From Clostridiales bacterium Firm_04 (lineage in GTDB: Bacteria; Bacillota; Clostridia; Oscillospirales; Ruminococcaceae): DNA of 64,000 nt. The translations under genes were made by a program, and so were the position numbers. The DNA lies in assembly GCA_001603005.1 (NCBI GenBank), contig LVAJ01000040.1, positions 38,622 through 102,621 of the forward strand, written 5' to 3'. A model generated the notes under the pieces. That model had not been told where the DNA came from, ran no database searches, and worked only from the letters and a program-made list of their open reading frames with translations. Below, piece after piece: positions 50,552 to 60,700 of this stretch. Positions within the stretch are counted from its first letter, which is position 1; the number at the start of each line of letters is the position of its first letter.

Positions 50552-52408
50552 ATGAAAGGATGTTACAGACGTCTGACAGCAGCAATTTCAGCTGCGGCAG
50601 TCGCAGGCGGTGTATTGGGAGCACTGCCGGTCACTGCTGTGGAAAAAGATCTTGTGATTTTGCAGTCAGAAGCAGAGGATCTGCCCGTCACGACCGGCGG
50701 ACAGGTCGCAACAAAGGTCTACAATGACGAGTATCCGGGTTATTCCGGAGAGGGATTTGTGTGGGCAGCAAATGCCGGCGGCGTCAAGTTTGATGTGGAT
50801 CTGGAAAAAGGCGCGATGTACGAGGTCACGGTGCGGAGCCTGAGCTATCTCGGCGACCGGCTGCAGGATCTCGCGATCGACGGCGAAAAAGCAGCGGAAG
50901 TCAACTTTGTCAAAACAGATACATGGACAGATGTCAGCTTCGGCTATTTCTACATTCCGGAAGGCAAGCACAGCATTGAGATCGGCTCGACCGGCAGCTG
51001 GGGCTATGTGCTCTACGACACAGTTACCTTCGGCTATGCAAAGATGCCGGAAATGAAGATTGATCCGGTGCCCTCTGACAAGAAGGCAACTGCTGAGACA
51101 AAATCGCTGATGAAGTTCCTCACCGACAATTACGGCAAGCAGGTACTCAGCGGTCAGCAGGAGATCTACGGCAGCGGACATGACGGCAATTATGAGTATG
51201 AGTTCGATTATATCAAGGATACGACCGGCAAGCTTCCGGCAGTGCGCGGCTTCGATTTCATGAACTATAATCCGCTCTACGGCTGGGATGACAATACCAC
51301 CGAGCGCGTGATCGAATGGGGCAAGGAAAAGGGCGGCATTGCAACCGCATGCTGGCATATCAATGTGCCGATCGACTTCAAGAGCTATACGCTCGGCGAT
51401 ACCGTGGACTGGAAGGACTGCACCTACAAGAATTATCAGGCATCGAACGGTACCTTCAATACCGAGAATATTCTCGATGAATCGTCCAAGGAGCGCGCAT
51501 ATTTCGATGCTGCGGTCAAGATGCTTGCCGAACAGTTCCTGCGCGTGCAGGAAGCAGGCGTCCCGATCATCTTCCGCCCGCTGCATGAGGCACAGGGCAA
51601 TTACGGCAGATACGGCGACGGTACGGCATGGTTCTGGTGGGGCGACCGCGGTCCGGAAGTCTACAAAAAGCTCTGGAAGCTGCTCTATACCGAGCTGACC
51701 GAAACCTACGGCGTGCACAATCTGCTGTGGGAGATCAACCTCTATGAAATGGAGAACTCGATCGAGTGGTATCCGGGCAATGAGTATGTCGATCTGATCG
51801 CGTATGATAAGTACGAGGGCTCGCCGACACGCTGGGGTACCGATCCGGCAACATCGGTGTTCCTGACACTCGTCGGGGATTCCGAGGATACCAAAATGGT
51901 TGCGCTTGCCGAGTGCGACCGCATCCCCGATATCAGCAAGATCCGCAATGAGGGTGCATGGTGGCTGTATATCTGCCCGTGGTATGATGAGTATATCACC
52001 GGCGAAAGCAACAACCCCAAGGCAATGCTCAAGGAGTTCTATAACAGCGACAATGTGCTGACGCTGGACGAAATGCCTACGGATCTCTATTCAGCAGGCG
52101 GCGCGCAGACCGAACCGCCCAAGACGACTGCGCCTGCCACGGAAACGACGTCCGTGACAACTTCTGCCGAAACAAAGCCCGCTTCGGATACGACCAAAAC
52201 GAGCCTGAAAGCCACATTGCTCGGCGATGTCACATGCGATGAACATGTCGATGTTTCCGACGCGGTATTGCTCGCACGGTTTCTGGTTGCGGATACCAAA
52301 GCAACCGTGACCGATCAGGGCTATGTCAATGCGGACGCGAATCAGAACGGCTCGCCCGATTCTGATGACATGACCGTCATTCTCAAAATCATTGCAAGAA
52401 TGATATAA
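50552..52408 (+). CDS. Secreted GH26 beta-mannanase with CBM35-like module and dockerin
   Basis: 618-residue cellulosomal enzyme. Signal peptide 1-29; CBM35-like carbohydrate-binding module about 33-163; GH26 catalytic domain about 175-505; Thr/Pro-rich linker about 520-552; type I dockerin 557-618. In GH26 the acid/base is Glu346 (FRPLHEAQGNYG) and the nucleophile Glu454 (VALAECDR). The dockerin has two Ca-binding repeats (LLGDVTCDEHVDVSDAVLL and VNADANQNGSPDSDDMTVI). It would cut beta-1,4-mannan or glucomannan at the cell surface or on a scaffoldin. Substrate is inferred from the family; some GH26 members act on other beta-glycans. Confidence 0.93.
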   Translation: MKGCYRRLTAAISAAAVAGGVLGALPVTAVEKDLVILQSEAEDLPVTTGGQVATKVYNDEYPGYSGEGFVWAANAGGVKFDVDLEKGAMYEVTVRSLSYLGDRLQDLAIDGEKAAEVNFVKTDTWTDVSFGYFYIPEGKHSIEIGSTGSWGYVLYDTVTFGYAKMPEMKIDPVPSDKKATAETKSLMKFLTDNYGKQVLSGQQEIYGSGHDGNYEYEFDYIKDTTGKLPAVRGFDFMNYNPLYGWDDNTTERVIEWGKEKGGIATACWHINVPIDFKSYTLGDTVDWKDCTYKNYQASNGTFNTENILDESSKERAYFDAAVKMLAEQFLRVQEAGVPIIFRPLHEAQGNYGRYGDGTAWFWWGDRGPEVYKKLWKLLYTELTETYGVHNLLWEINLYEMENSIEWYPGNEYVDLIAYDKYEGSPTRWGTDPATSVFLTLVGDSEDTKMVALAECDRIPDISKIRNEGAWWLYICPWYDEYITGESNNPKAMLKEFYNSDNVLTLDEMPTDLYSAGGAQTEPPKTTAPATETTSVTTSAETKPASDTTKTSLKATLLGDVTCDEHVDVSDAVLLARFLVADTKATVTDQGYVNADANQNGSPDSDDMTVILKIIARMI

Positions 52409-52480
52409 GTGAACTACTGTGCAGGTACCGCTCCGGCGGTATCTGCGCAGTCATCTGCTTTTTTATGAAAGGAACGAAAA

Positions 52481-53107
52481 ATGAAAAAAATCCTGCAAAA
52501 ACTGCCGAAACTGCACTTCAATTCGCCGGTCATCCTGTCGATGACCGCGCTTTCGCTGATCGCACTGCTCCTGAACTGGATCACAAACGGCTGGACAAAC
52601 AAGATGATCTTCTCGGTGCGGCGTCTGAGTCTTGCGAATCCGATGCTGTATCTGCGCCTGTTTACGCATGTGCTGGGACATGTGGACTACTCGCATTTCA
52701 TCGGCAATTTCATGGTGATCCTGATTGTTGGTCCGATGCTGGAAGAAAAATACGGCTCGAAATCCATGCTGGAAATGATCGGCGTGACCGCGCTGGTGAC
52801 CGGCTTGATTCAGGTCATTTTCTTCCCGAGAACGCTGCTGCTCGGTGCCAGCGGTATTGTTTTTATGCTGATTCTGCTGAGTTCCTTTACCAATCACCAG
52901 AAGGGTAAAATTCCGGTGACGCTGATCGTTGTCGCGCTGATCTATCTGAGCGGCGAGATCATCAATGCGATCGCAAACCCGAATGACGGCATTTCGCAGA
53001 TGGCGCACCTGATCGGCGGTGCCTGCGGAATGGTGTTCGGCTGGCTGATCACCAAGGAAAAAGATGAGCCGGCGCAGTCTTCGGATCTGCAGCTGCCTAC
53101 GCTCTGA
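52481..53107 (+). CDS. Rhomboid-family intramembrane serine protease
   Basis: 208-residue six-helix membrane protein. The catalytic dyad is visible: Ser124 in LLGASGIVF (GxSG) and His176 in QMAHLIGGACG. The HFIGNFMVILIVGPMLEEKYG stretch holds the conserved His/Asn and the loop motif. The short cytoplasmic tails are charged. The natural substrate is unknown. It is followed by a strong terminator, so it is probably transcribed alone or with the mannanase by read-through. Confidence 0.9.
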   Translation: MKKILQKLPKLHFNSPVILSMTALSLIALLLNWITNGWTNKMIFSVRRLSLANPMLYLRLFTHVLGHVDYSHFIGNFMVILIVGPMLEEKYGSKSMLEMIGVTALVTGLIQVIFFPRTLLLGASGIVFMLILLSSFTNHQKGKIPVTLIVVALIYLSGEIINAIANPNDGISQMAHLIGGACGMVFGWLITKEKDEPAQSSDLQLPTL

Positions 53108-53111
53108 ACAG

Positions 53112-53148
53112 ATTGCCCTGCTGATTTTCCGGCAGGGCAATTTTCTTT
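53112..53148 (+). terminator. Terminator after rhomboid gene
   Basis: Perfect 10-bp ATTGCCCTGC / GCAGGGCAAT hairpin with TTTCTTT after it. Confidence 0.92.
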
Positions 53149-53158
53149 GAATTGGGGC

Positions 53159-53187
53159 TTGACAAATATCGCGAAATGTGGTATAAT
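53159..53187 (+). promoter_or_regulatory. Promoter of tRNA-Val
   Basis: TTGACA, 17 bp, TATAAT; full consensus, 17 bp before the tRNA 5' end. Confidence 0.92.
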
Positions 53188-53204
53188 AATCAGGTAGTCA
53201 ATTC

Positions 53205-53278
<74 letters not shown>

Positions 53279-53290
53279 CTTTTGAAAAAT

Positions 53291-53328
53291 GTCCTGGATG
53301 CGTGAAAATCAAGCATCCAGGACTTTTT
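53291..53328 (+). terminator. Terminator of tRNA-Val
   Basis: Perfect 11-bp GTCCTGGATGC / GCATCCAGGAC hairpin followed by six T. Confidence 0.95.
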
Positions 53329-53402
53329 TGTTGCTTTCAGCCGGAAATGAATTTCCGGAATCGGAGGCAAAAAAAGCCGTTTTTTGAAGCCTTTTTCGGG
53401 GC

Positions 53403-53426
53403 AAGTGCACACGAAAGTGCACACGA
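53403..53426 (+). repeat. Tandem 12-bp repeat
   Basis: Two perfect copies of AAGTGCACACGA back to back; the core GTGCACAC is itself nearly palindromic and recurs at about 53527. Confidence 0.7.
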
Positions 53427-53608
53427 AATTCCGCGGATATGTTTGCGGCGGATGCTTTCAAAACCGCGTGATATGGGGAAAACCGCAGATTGCAGAGATG
53501 CTCCCGTGCAGGATAGACATGACCGTGTGCACACGGAAAGGCACGCTGACTTGTTTTCGCTGCCTGTTTGGACGATTTTTCTTCCTTTTACTTATATAAA
53601 CTGCCGTC

Positions 53609-53632
53609 CCCGCCGAAAGGCGGGAATATTTT
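53609..53632 (+). terminator. Intrinsic terminator before the accessory region
   Basis: CCCGCC / GGCGGG six-base-pair stem with GAAA tetraloop and AATATTTTT tail. Confidence 0.75.
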
Positions 53633-53689
53633 TCCACTGATCGTGTAACCTTATGACTTTATTTGGGTCTATACTATTAGAGAGTGAAA

Positions 53690-53863
53690 TCAAATGAATA
53701 CCCCTTCTTCCTGTTCATCGTGATACCAATAAAGATGAAACAGCCAAATCCTTTCAAAGTAATGGAGGTGAGTCGTCAAAACAACCTGCTGCCAATGATA
53801 TGTATGGGACGACAGATCAGACACCGCCGATCAGAGAAAGGAGTACCCTTATGGAACTCAGAT
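53690..53863 (+). pseudogene. Possible gene remnant upstream of the dockerin protein
   Basis: One frame reads a hydrophilic stretch containing HRDTNKDETAKSFQSNGGES and, further on, NDMYGTTDQTPP before a stop; another frame continues with PLWNSDSVCQSSQ. There is no start with a ribosome-binding site and no signal peptide. It may be the frameshifted tail of a lost secreted protein, or simply the untranslated leader of the next gene. Confidence 0.3.
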
Positions 53864-53935
53864 AGCGTGTGTCAATCATCACAGGAATCTCTTTCGGCTT
53901 ATATCTTGATTTTGAAGAATGGAAGGTGAAACTAT

Positions 53936-56170
53936 ATGAAATTTGCGAAACTATCTGCTGCACTTTTCGCAGCAACATTCGTAATTACGCCGTTTTCTTT
54001 CAGCGATTCCGCTTTGCTCACGCCTTCTGCTATGGTTGCTGAAGGCGCAGTCGCAACACTCCCGGAATGGATCCCGAAAGATTTTGATTCTGCCGTAGAG
54101 TTCCGCAACACCTACGGTGCAACGCATATTGATAACGGTCTTGTCTGTGTTGTATCTGTTTTTAAGCGCGAGCCTGTACCGGAGGGTCAGCCCCAGGGGA
54201 TGGTGCGTTATGAAACTCAAATAACCGACAAATCGGTAAAAAGACTGCGGCAGACAACTTTCGGTTCGGAAATCAGCTCATATTACTATGAGATCGATGT
54301 CTTTGATCCCCAGAAGGCTGGAGATTTTGATATCGTGATCACGGACTCATGGGCAGAGAAACCGGATCCGGGCTTGGAATACGGTCATGCCCTCGCTCGG
54401 TATTCCTTCTCGGCCAAGGATGACATGAACATTACTGAAACCGATATTTTCAGTTGGCTGCCGGACGGCAAAGCAGAATTCAGCGCTTATCTCCGGGACA
54501 ACGGTGAGGTTTCAGTCAAGGATAACTATGTTGTGTTCAGTACGATGACGGTTGAGCAGTTCGGAGACAGATGGGAGCCTGACAGCAATAATAAATATGA
54601 GAACATAAAGTATCTCCTGACATCTGACTGTACGATGCAGGCACGAGATATGTATGATGACGGTTCTGTTGATATCATGTATGTCTATCAGGCAGAGAAG
54701 GACGGATATGAAAAAATCTCATGGACACGAACATCTCAAATGAGACCGGATCAGCAGGAACCGACGCCCTATACTTTGACTGCAGACTGTGCTGTTCTTG
54801 ATAACGCTCAGACTATTCTTCTGTCAGGTCAGATGAGAGCGAATCTGATTGACTTTCATACAGGTGAGCCGATTATGCTCAGAGCTGCTGATAATACTTA
54901 TATCTGGACTGATTTCTCTGATGGCTACGAGTCCACAGGGCCGATCTTTATGCTGGAAACAAATCCTGCAATCGTAAATGATCTTGGTAAATCCTTTGGT
55001 TCGGAAGGTTTTTCGTTTGGACTGGAGGGGCAAACGCTGCCGAGCGGATATTCGTTTATCTGTGATGAGGTGCGTCCCGGATATTATGGCGGACATATTA
55101 TTCCGGATGGCAATATGACTGTGACAACCTTCGACAATGGTGCTGCGGATGTGAAGTTCTGGCTGAAATTCACTCCCACGGGCGATGCCAACGGTGACGG
55201 CAAATTCGATGCTGCCGATGCGGTACTGCTTCAGAAATGGATGCTTGCCGTGCCGGATGTACATCTCGCAGACTGGAAAGCGGTTGATTTTTACAAAGAC
55301 GATAAGCTGAACGCTGCTGACCTCACCCTGATGAAACAGGCATTGGTGACGGAACCAGTACATGACTATGTTGAACCTGATGAGCATTTTGAGTACGGTG
55401 TTCCGTTCTTTGTAAAGAGGGACGGTCTGAAGCTTTATCTCGGCCCCGATGAAAGCTATGAAGCAGTCGCTTCCATTCCTGCGAATACGCGCCTGATTGA
55501 AAAAGGTATGCAGAACGGCAACAATGATTGGCTGTTTACGGAATATAACGGGCAGTATGGCTGGATCAAAACAGTAGACTCGAACGGAAAAAGTACGGTC
55601 TATTTTGAAGAAGCGCCCAAAAAGCCGGTTATCTATCTTTATCCAGAACAGGAAACTGATGTTCATGTTGCGCTTGAACTGACAGAATCTGAGCTGAACA
55701 CAACCTACCCGAAGTATGACAACGGTTGGGATGTGGTCGCAAATCCGGACGGCACGCTCCTGAACAAAGCGGACGGGTCACATCACAGATACCTGTTCTG
55801 GGATGCGGTCAACTGCCGTACACGCTTTGACTTTTCGACTGGTTTTTGCGTAGCAGGCAGTGATACCGAGTGCTTTCTCAAAGAAAAGCTCACTGATATG
55901 GGCTTGACTGAGCAGGAGATGAATGAGTTTATCGTATACTGGCTGCCGCTGATGGAGCATAATGCGTATAACCTCATTTCCTTCCAGGGCGATGCCTATA
56001 CGAATTCTGCGAAGCTGACGATCACACCGACGCCTGACAGCGAGTGCCGGATCTTCATGGCATACGTTCCGCTTGAGAGCCCCGTGGAGATTGAACCGCA
56101 GCAGCTGGAACCCTTTGAAAGAAAGGGCTTTGCAGTTGTTGAATGGGGCGGTGCGGAAATCCTGCAGTAA
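53936..56170 (+). CDS. Secreted protein with internal dockerin, SH3-like and KPVIYLYPE domains
   Basis: 744-residue exported protein. Signal peptide about 1-37; an unrecognised N-terminal region of about 380 residues; then a dockerin in the middle (about 414-475: GDANGDGKFDAADAVLLQKW and VDFYKDDKLNAADLTLMKQ). An SH3-like segment follows (about 487-555), and a C-terminal domain from about 562 starts KPVIYLYPEQETDV, a module I have seen in other clostridial secreted proteins but cannot name. Dockerins are normally terminal, so this placement is unusual. Codon use is less GC-rich than in the core genes. The role is presumably binding or display on the cellulosome; there is no clear catalytic motif. 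Confidence 0.8.
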   Translation: MKFAKLSAALFAATFVITPFSFSDSALLTPSAMVAEGAVATLPEWIPKDFDSAVEFRNTYGATHIDNGLVCVVSVFKREPVPEGQPQGMVRYETQITDKSVKRLRQTTFGSEISSYYYEIDVFDPQKAGDFDIVITDSWAEKPDPGLEYGHALARYSFSAKDDMNITETDIFSWLPDGKAEFSAYLRDNGEVSVKDNYVVFSTMTVEQFGDRWEPDSNNKYENIKYLLTSDCTMQARDMYDDGSVDIMYVYQAEKDGYEKISWTRTSQMRPDQQEPTPYTLTADCAVLDNAQTILLSGQMRANLIDFHTGEPIMLRAADNTYIWTDFSDGYESTGPIFMLETNPAIVNDLGKSFGSEGFSFGLEGQTLPSGYSFICDEVRPGYYGGHIIPDGNMTVTTFDNGAADVKFWLKFTPTGDANGDGKFDAADAVLLQKWMLAVPDVHLADWKAVDFYKDDKLNAADLTLMKQALVTEPVHDYVEPDEHFEYGVPFFVKRDGLKLYLGPDESYEAVASIPANTRLIEKGMQNGNNDWLFTEYNGQYGWIKTVDSNGKSTVYFEEAPKKPVIYLYPEQETDVHVALELTESELNTTYPKYDNGWDVVANPDGTLLNKADGSHHRYLFWDAVNCRTRFDFSTGFCVAGSDTECFLKEKLTDMGLTEQEMNEFIVYWLPLMEHNAYNLISFQGDAYTNSAKLTITPTPDSECRIFMAYVPLESPVEIEPQQLEPFERKGFAVVEWGGAEILQ

Positions 56171-56194
56171 CATCATTTTGTGTATGTAATAAAA

Positions 56195-56229
56195 GAGCCC
56201 GTCTGATCACAAAATCAGGCGGGTTCATT
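56195..56229 (+). terminator. Terminator after the dockerin protein
   Basis: GAGCCCGTCTGAT / ATCAGGCGGGTTC stem (mostly paired, loop CACAAA) followed by ATTT. Confidence 0.75.
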
Positions 56230-56310
56230 TATGCCGCGCAGTGTACGCGGGCAGTCACCTGCAATGGTGGGCAAAATGCCTGTGCAGCTGCGGCAGTCTG
56301 ACCGGCATAC

Positions 56311-56350
56311 ACAAAAGACACGCTGTCTCCCGTGAACAGGAAGCAGCGTG
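56311..56350 (-). terminator. Terminator of the integrase gene
   Basis: On the minus strand CACGCTG / CAGCGTG with an 18-nt loop, followed by TCTTTTGTG, 15 bp after the integrase stop. Confidence 0.7.
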
Positions 56351-56364
56351 CCTCTTGGGAACGC

Positions 56365-57378
56365 TCATTCGTTCAGCAGAGCATTGAAGAATCCGTCAAT
56401 CTGCTCATCGACCTTTCTCCGTTCTTCGTCAAAGGTGTGCTGATATACGCTTTTGAGCGTCGTGTTTGTTGCCCATCCGCCGCGTTCCATTGCATACTTG
56501 TCCGGGATGCCGAGCATTAACATGACCGAAGCGTTCAAATGGCGCAGGTCATGAAAAGTCAGCGTATAGCCGTTCGCCTCTGCCAGCTTTTTGAGGTGCT
56601 TCCGGATGATCTGATAATTGACGGGGACGATGAAGTCCTCATCACTTTCATGCGGCACGGCTTCAATCAGCTTAATCAGATATTCCGGCAGTACAAGCTG
56701 ACGGGTCGAGGTGAAGGTCTTGTTGACGTCCCGCACAACATCCTCGCCGCCAAGATAGAGTTTACTGCGTCGGATTGTCAGCACGCCGTCTTTCAGGTCT
56801 TGAAATTGCAGGCCGCGCACCTCGCTGACGCGCAGGCTCAGCCACAGTGCCAGCATACAGGGCAGCTCGATATCCGTTCCGCGCACCATCTTTATGACCT
56901 GGGCTGCGGTCGGGAGATTTTTGATCTTTGGCTTTTTCGGCGGCAGTGTGACGTTGAGTTCAAGATGTACGCCGTAGAGTTTGAGCGCGGTGACAAGCAA
57001 ATTCTTGGCTTCGGAAATCGACTTCCGTCCGACGGTCAGAGCATCTTCGTTGATTGCTTTTTGAAGATCAAAGCTGGTCAGATCGTGTATGTCGGTATTC
57101 ATGATTGATTGAAGGCGATGCTTCAGGATGCCCTCGTAGCCCCGGATCGTTGATGGGGAAAGGACATTCTTTTTGAGGTTAATGTAACCGCGTAGTGCCT
57201 GTGCAACGGTGAAACGGCTTGCTTCCTGCGCCGCTTTCTCGGCAAACTCCGCTGCCAGTCTTTCCGCCTCCCAACGCGTTGGTGCGGTCACCGATTTGCG
57301 GTGACGCTTGCCGTCTCTGCCGACGATGTGAAATTGTGCACGCCAGTTGCCTGACGGAAGTTTTTGCAGTGTTGCCAT
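56365..57378 (-). CDS. Tyrosine site-specific integrase
   Basis: 337-residue phage/ICE-type tyrosine recombinase. N-terminal AP2-like arm-binding domain (about 1-50: LPSGNWRAQFHIVGRDGKRHRKS), core-binding SAM-like domain (about 55-135) and catalytic domain with the full set: Arg183 (LRVSE), His276 and Arg279 (FHDLRH), Trp302 (GGW) and the nucleophile Tyr312 (VYQHT). It should therefore be active. It is the last gene of a minus-strand run after an HTH gene and a large ATPase gene. I could not find a matching attL/attR pair; the right end probably lies outside the window. Confidence 0.93.
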   Translation of the reverse strand: MATLQKLPSGNWRAQFHIVGRDGKRHRKSVTAPTRWEAERLAAEFAEKAAQEASRFTVAQALRGYINLKKNVLSPSTIRGYEGILKHRLQSIMNTDIHDLTSFDLQKAINEDALTVGRKSISEAKNLLVTALKLYGVHLELNVTLPPKKPKIKNLPTAAQVIKMVRGTDIELPCMLALWLSLRVSEVRGLQFQDLKDGVLTIRRSKLYLGGEDVVRDVNKTFTSTRQLVLPEYLIKLIEAVPHESDEDFIVPVNYQIIRKHLKKLAEANGYTLTFHDLRHLNASVMLMLGIPDKYAMERGGWATNTTLKSVYQHTFDEERRKVDEQIDGFFNALLNE

Positions 57379-57417
57379 TTGGCATACCTCCTAGTTTTTG
57401 ATATATATTACAGCAAA

Positions 57418-57436
57418 CGGGGGCTGCTGCCCCCGC
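57418..57436 (-). terminator. Hairpin between HTH gene and integrase
   Basis: On the minus strand CGGGGGC-AGCA-GCCCCCG is followed by TTTGCTG. It would reduce read-through into the integrase gene, which could keep integrase levels low. Confidence 0.6.
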
Positions 57437-57444
57437 TGCTTTGC

Positions 57445-57681
57445 TTATGCTCGGAAAAGTGTCTCGGGTTCCATGCCGAAGCTTTCGATTACCGCCTGCA
57501 GCTGTTTTACGGTTACGCTTGATGGGTCGTGACGGTAATTATACAGCGTGCGCGTGGTCACGCCCAGCAGTTCACTCATTTGCTGATCTGTCACACCATT
57601 CAGGTACTGTGCCCTTAAGATGTTGGACCAGATCAGCTTTGCGAATGTGGTTGCGCTGGAAGTGTTTTTTTTGCTTGCCAT
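57445..57681 (-). CDS. HTH transcriptional regulator / excisionase-like
   Basis: 78-residue DNA-binding protein. A helix-turn-helix of the XRE/Cro type is at about residues 30-50 (VTDQQMSELLGVTTRTLYNYR), followed by a short C-terminal helix with VKQLQAVIESFGMEPETLF. The start at 57681 has GGAGGG 10 bp upstream. Just before the integrase gene, it could act as excision control or repressor of the element. Confidence 0.82.
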   Translation of the reverse strand: MASKKNTSSATTFAKLIWSNILRAQYLNGVTDQQMSELLGVTTRTLYNYRHDPSSVTVKQLQAVIESFGMEPETLFRA

Positions 57682-57759
57682 AGCTGCTGTCCCTCCTTTC
57701 TTTGAAAATGTCACTTGACAGAGCAAGCATTTTGGTGTATGCTTATGGTAACAGGCGGC

Positions 57760-60700
57760 TCACACCGTTCTGTCATCGTTAGGCGGCTGTGTAACATTGC
57801 CGTATTCGCGCAGGAATTTCTCGTAGAGCGGGGTATCAACGAAATCGACAACCCTGCCTCGCAGCGTGATAGGCTCATTCCCGCCAGTTTCCTTGCTGTA
57901 GGCATCGAAATCCATGATCACATCGCCTGCCTTGAACTTGTTGAAGCCCGCATCCTTTGCGTTATCATAGCCGAGCTCCTGTGCAATTTTATCCGCAGAT
58001 TTTCCCGGACGGCAGAAGCTCTTAATGCTTGCCTGGCGCATTGCGTCAAGCTGAGGATGACGCTGATCGAAGTAATCCTGGGTTGCGCCAATGAGCGCTG
58101 TGTGAAACCTTCTTCCATCGGTTATGATGCTTCGCAAGGGAGAATTCGAAGCGAGATTTTGATCTTTCAACTCATCCACAGCAATGGTCAGGAACTTGGA
58201 GTCGTGCAGCATCTGCCAACTGAACAGTGATGCCGCCAGAATATCAAGCATCACATGGGTATCATCGCTCACCTCGTTGCCTAGGTCAATGACAATGATG
58301 CGGTTTCCGCGCTCGAACAGTTTTCCCCAACTGATTGGTTCGTAACCGATTGCGTCGATTTCGCCGAATATATCAAACAGAGACTCGATGATGTCGGTAT
58401 CAATACGACCGTCTCGCTCCATTTCAGAGAGCAGGTCTGTAAAATCTACAGTTTCCTCCTTGTCGCGGATGTAATCGGAAAGGAAGTGCTGCAGAGCTTT
58501 CTTCTTTCGACTGGCAACGGCTTTATCCGGGTCAGTCTTGCCGAGCGCAGCAGCTAGCAGGCGGTAGAGCACGCCCTTCTTGTCCGACAGCTTTTTACAG
58601 CCTTCCAGTGTGCCGAGATCAATCGGGATATGGCCTTGCCCAACTCCGACCGAAATAAAACAGAACAGCTTATCGACGTCTTCCCGAGGCAGCATTCGAT
58701 ACAACTTCGCTTTGGTATAGGTCCGACTGACATCGAACACGACAACATTATGTCCGAGCATCAATAGCATACATAGTATCTGCGCGATTGCCCATGATTT
58801 TCCTGTACCGGATTTGCCTGTGCCAAAGTAAATGTTGTTTTCCTCGGCCTCATATATAAGCATCTTGCCTGCATATCGCCCGTCCACGGTCTTCACCAGC
58901 GGCAGGAAGATTTCTGCCGGTATCTCATCACGCCGGAAAAGGAACATCTGCTTGTCAATCAAATCAAACTGCTGAAGATTATCGTGCGATATCAGATCGA
59001 ACCCAATCGCGTGAAAGTACGATTTATGATGCCCGCCGCCGTCAGTATTGCATATTGTAACGCGGACACTCTTTTCAGCCTTCGGCGTTTGCGGGAGATA
59101 TTGAAGCGCATAAAGAGCGGTGGTGAGACTGTCCGTATCGTTGATAGTCTGCATCTCGTTTCTTGCTATTGCGAAGCTGTCATCAGGTTCGACATAAATA
59201 CGACGATTTTGTCTGTCTACAATGATTGTATTCGTTCCGCTTTCAAAGGGAGTAACGTCTTCTTTCAGGACCAGCCTGAAGTGTCCGTCCGCAATTTTTT
59301 TGTTCAGAATCTTTCCGAATTCCGAACAAATGAGATCGTCGAGCGACTGTCGATCCTGTTCCTGGGATATCAGCCATGCCTTTATCTCCTGCTCAAAGTC
59401 AGGCGCGAACAGCGGACTGTAGAATTCTCGGTACATTCGAAAAGCCGTGCAGAGCATGATGTAAACATTTCGCTTGGAGATCGGGATAACTCCCGGGATG
59501 TGCGTTGTGATCTCATCGACATGACTGTTGAATACTTTTTCAAGATCGCCGTCATTGCAGCCTTTTTCAATGCGGTGAATCAGATTTGCATCCAGCCGTT
59601 TCAGTGCTGTCTTGAATACTGACGGCGAGCATGAGGTTTCAGTGTCGCCTGGATCCAGCACACAGCATTTATCCTGCGGAAGATACAGATCTGCATACCC
59701 GGAGATTAGTGCGATAATATGATGGACGCCGGAGCTGCTCCCCGCAGCCCCACAGACATCTTGAAGCAGCAGGTCATAGCCCTTCTCAGCTTTTTTTACC
59801 TGATCGGCAGCGAAAGTGTCAACCACTACGACTGCGCCATCGTTGACCGTTTCCAATTCAAACCGCAAAGGTTTGATATTGGGACCGACTGGCGGTGCGT
59901 CAAGGTTGTCATAACGAGTATTTGTCATGAGTGCCACCAGTAATGAAATCGGAATTGCCGGCGTGGGTTTGAGTTCGATGACGTTATCCGCATAGACATC
60001 CCGCCACGCAAAGAGAAACTGCATCCAGCTCGCAACTCTGAACAACAAGGCGATCAGAAGCCACTTGCTTCCGGAGAACAGCGGTGCAAGAATTGGCGTC
60101 ATGTCCTCATTACATGTGTTGCCGCTACATGGATTCTGCCGACTAAGAAGACTCGGCGGAAGATAAGGATGCAGCTCAGCGGGTATCTGACCGGTCGGGC
60201 AAAAATGAAGTTTCCCCCGTTCGTCCTTCTCAAAACCCTGCGCTTTCCCAAGAAACCGCGTAGATTTGGCATCCGGATTATTAAGGAATCCAGATAAAAT
60301 AAAGCAAAGAAGCTTGCCAAGCTCCTTGGAGTCATGCATTGTTTCGCCTGCGATGTGCGGGAAATATTTTGGAGCTCGCTCTGGTCTGAAATCAGTTAAA
60401 GGAAGTGCTGTGCTCACATCTTTGCTGTCTGCTCCCGCCGTGTAGCCGACATAAAGAAGGTCAGTGCTGCCTCGCCCTTGAGTATAAAGCACAGCCCATC
60501 GGATTTTAATGGACGAAATAATGCTGAACGAAACGATTCTTCCTTTCTTAATTGTCAGCTTGATCCAGCTTGTACCAGTTGCATCGCCGAGGTATATACT
60601 TTGATCCAAGCGTGAAAGGAACGCTGGACTACGAAAAAGTTCCTCGACACTGTTAATCTTCCCAGCGAGCAACTTAAGGTTTTGGTCACGCACCTGAAAT

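Larger units (their letters stand above)
53329..53640. other. Gene-free region with palindrome, tandem repeat and terminator
   Basis: No convincing gene. It holds a perfect palindrome-like CCGGAAATGAATTTCCGG near 53341, a tandem pair of AAGTGCACACGA (53403-53426) with a third GTGCACACG near 53527, and at 53609-53632 a CCCGCC-GAAA-GGCGGG hairpin followed by AATATTTTT. Composition shifts to AT-richer DNA from about 53640. Confidence 0.5.

Noticed and set aside
53403..53540. CRISPR-like array
   Set aside because: Only two 12-bp tandem units and one distant partial copy, without spacers or cas genes.
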